Assembly: GCF_001641265.1 (NCBI RefSeq)
Contig: NW_020167525.1
Location: 1,466,501 to 1,530,500, forward strand
From: Pseudogymnoascus destructans
Lineage: Eukaryota; Ascomycota; Leotiomycetes; Thelebolales; Thelebolaceae
Direction of reading: 5' to 3'
Length of the DNA stretch: 64,000 bases
How positions within the stretch are numbered: the first letter of the stretch is position 1; the number at the start of each line of letters is the position of its first letter. Shown here one piece after another: positions 63,977 through 64,000 of the stretch. Made by a program: the position numbers and the translations under genes. The notes beneath the pieces were generated by a model. It did no database searches and had not been told where the DNA came from. It saw nothing but the letters and a program-made list of their open reading frames with translations.

Positions 63977-64000
63977 TCTATTTTTTGCCGATTTCTAGTG

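Noticed and set aside
1..64000. CRISPR arrays, bacterial operons or phage genes
   Set aside because: The repeats found are transposon ends, LTRs, minisatellites and microsatellites. Gene structure is eukaryotic throughout.

Overview
The window is nuclear DNA of a filamentous ascomycete (Pezizomycotina). The evidence is short introns of about 45-80 bases with GT..AG ends and CTRAY-like branch sites, Fot1/pogo transposons with signs of C-to-T mutation, intron-containing tRNA genes, and single-copy genes with the architecture usual for this group (an Adp1-type ABCG transporter, PIG-U/GAB1, Nop7, Nog2, MIC60). I cannot name the species. Gene models below were spliced by eye from reading frame, splice consensus and family knowledge.

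Bases 1 to about 9,650 are a transposon island with no host gene I can support. It holds a Fot1/pogo element with exact TA target duplications and a single nonsense codon (2547-4382). That element lies inside an older remnant bounded by 130-base inverted repeats (2107-5880). A second Fot1/pogo element (6743-9543) carries a 936-base solo LTR flanked by 5-base target duplications, and a variant of the same LTR lies at 1166-2032. A second, smaller island (16.6-20.3 kb) holds a Gag relic, a spliced hAT relic and a third Fot1/pogo element (17390-20193). This third element is also interrupted by a 936-base solo LTR, at a different site and with its own duplication.

Between the islands (9.7-16.2 kb) are a kelch-repeat/BTB gene, a fragment of an HD-domain gene and a 1-Cys peroxiredoxin. 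From 21 kb onward the DNA is a dense gene region: a SET/MYND protein, a broken allantoate-permease-like gene, a DHA1-type MFS transporter, an AT-hook/membrane protein, NOG2 head to head with mitoribosomal mS26, and a small SET protein. A repeat-rich gap of about 2.2 kb (32.4-34.6 kb) follows. Then come an aminotransferase head to head with the ADP1-type transporter, a seven-exon DUF4246 protein, an Rrn9-type Pol I factor, tRNA-Val(AAC), NOP7 head to head with GAB1, a 1,266-residue membrane-anchored protein of unknown function, SAC1 head to head with a Rab5 GTPase, MIC60, folylpolyglutamate synthase and tRNA-Glu(CTC).

The host genes are mostly housekeeping. Ribosome production is well represented (NOG2, NOP7, Rrn9, mS26, two tRNAs), and so are endomembrane and lipid functions (SAC1, Rab5, GAB1). 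They are arranged as several divergent pairs. I found no gene cluster, CRISPR array or clearly new multi-gene system. The most interesting signals are the organisation of the transposon termini, the paired solo-LTR insertions, a three-copy E-box cluster between SAC1 and RAB5, an apparent frame break at the end of the kelch gene, and an open-framed long intron in NOG2.
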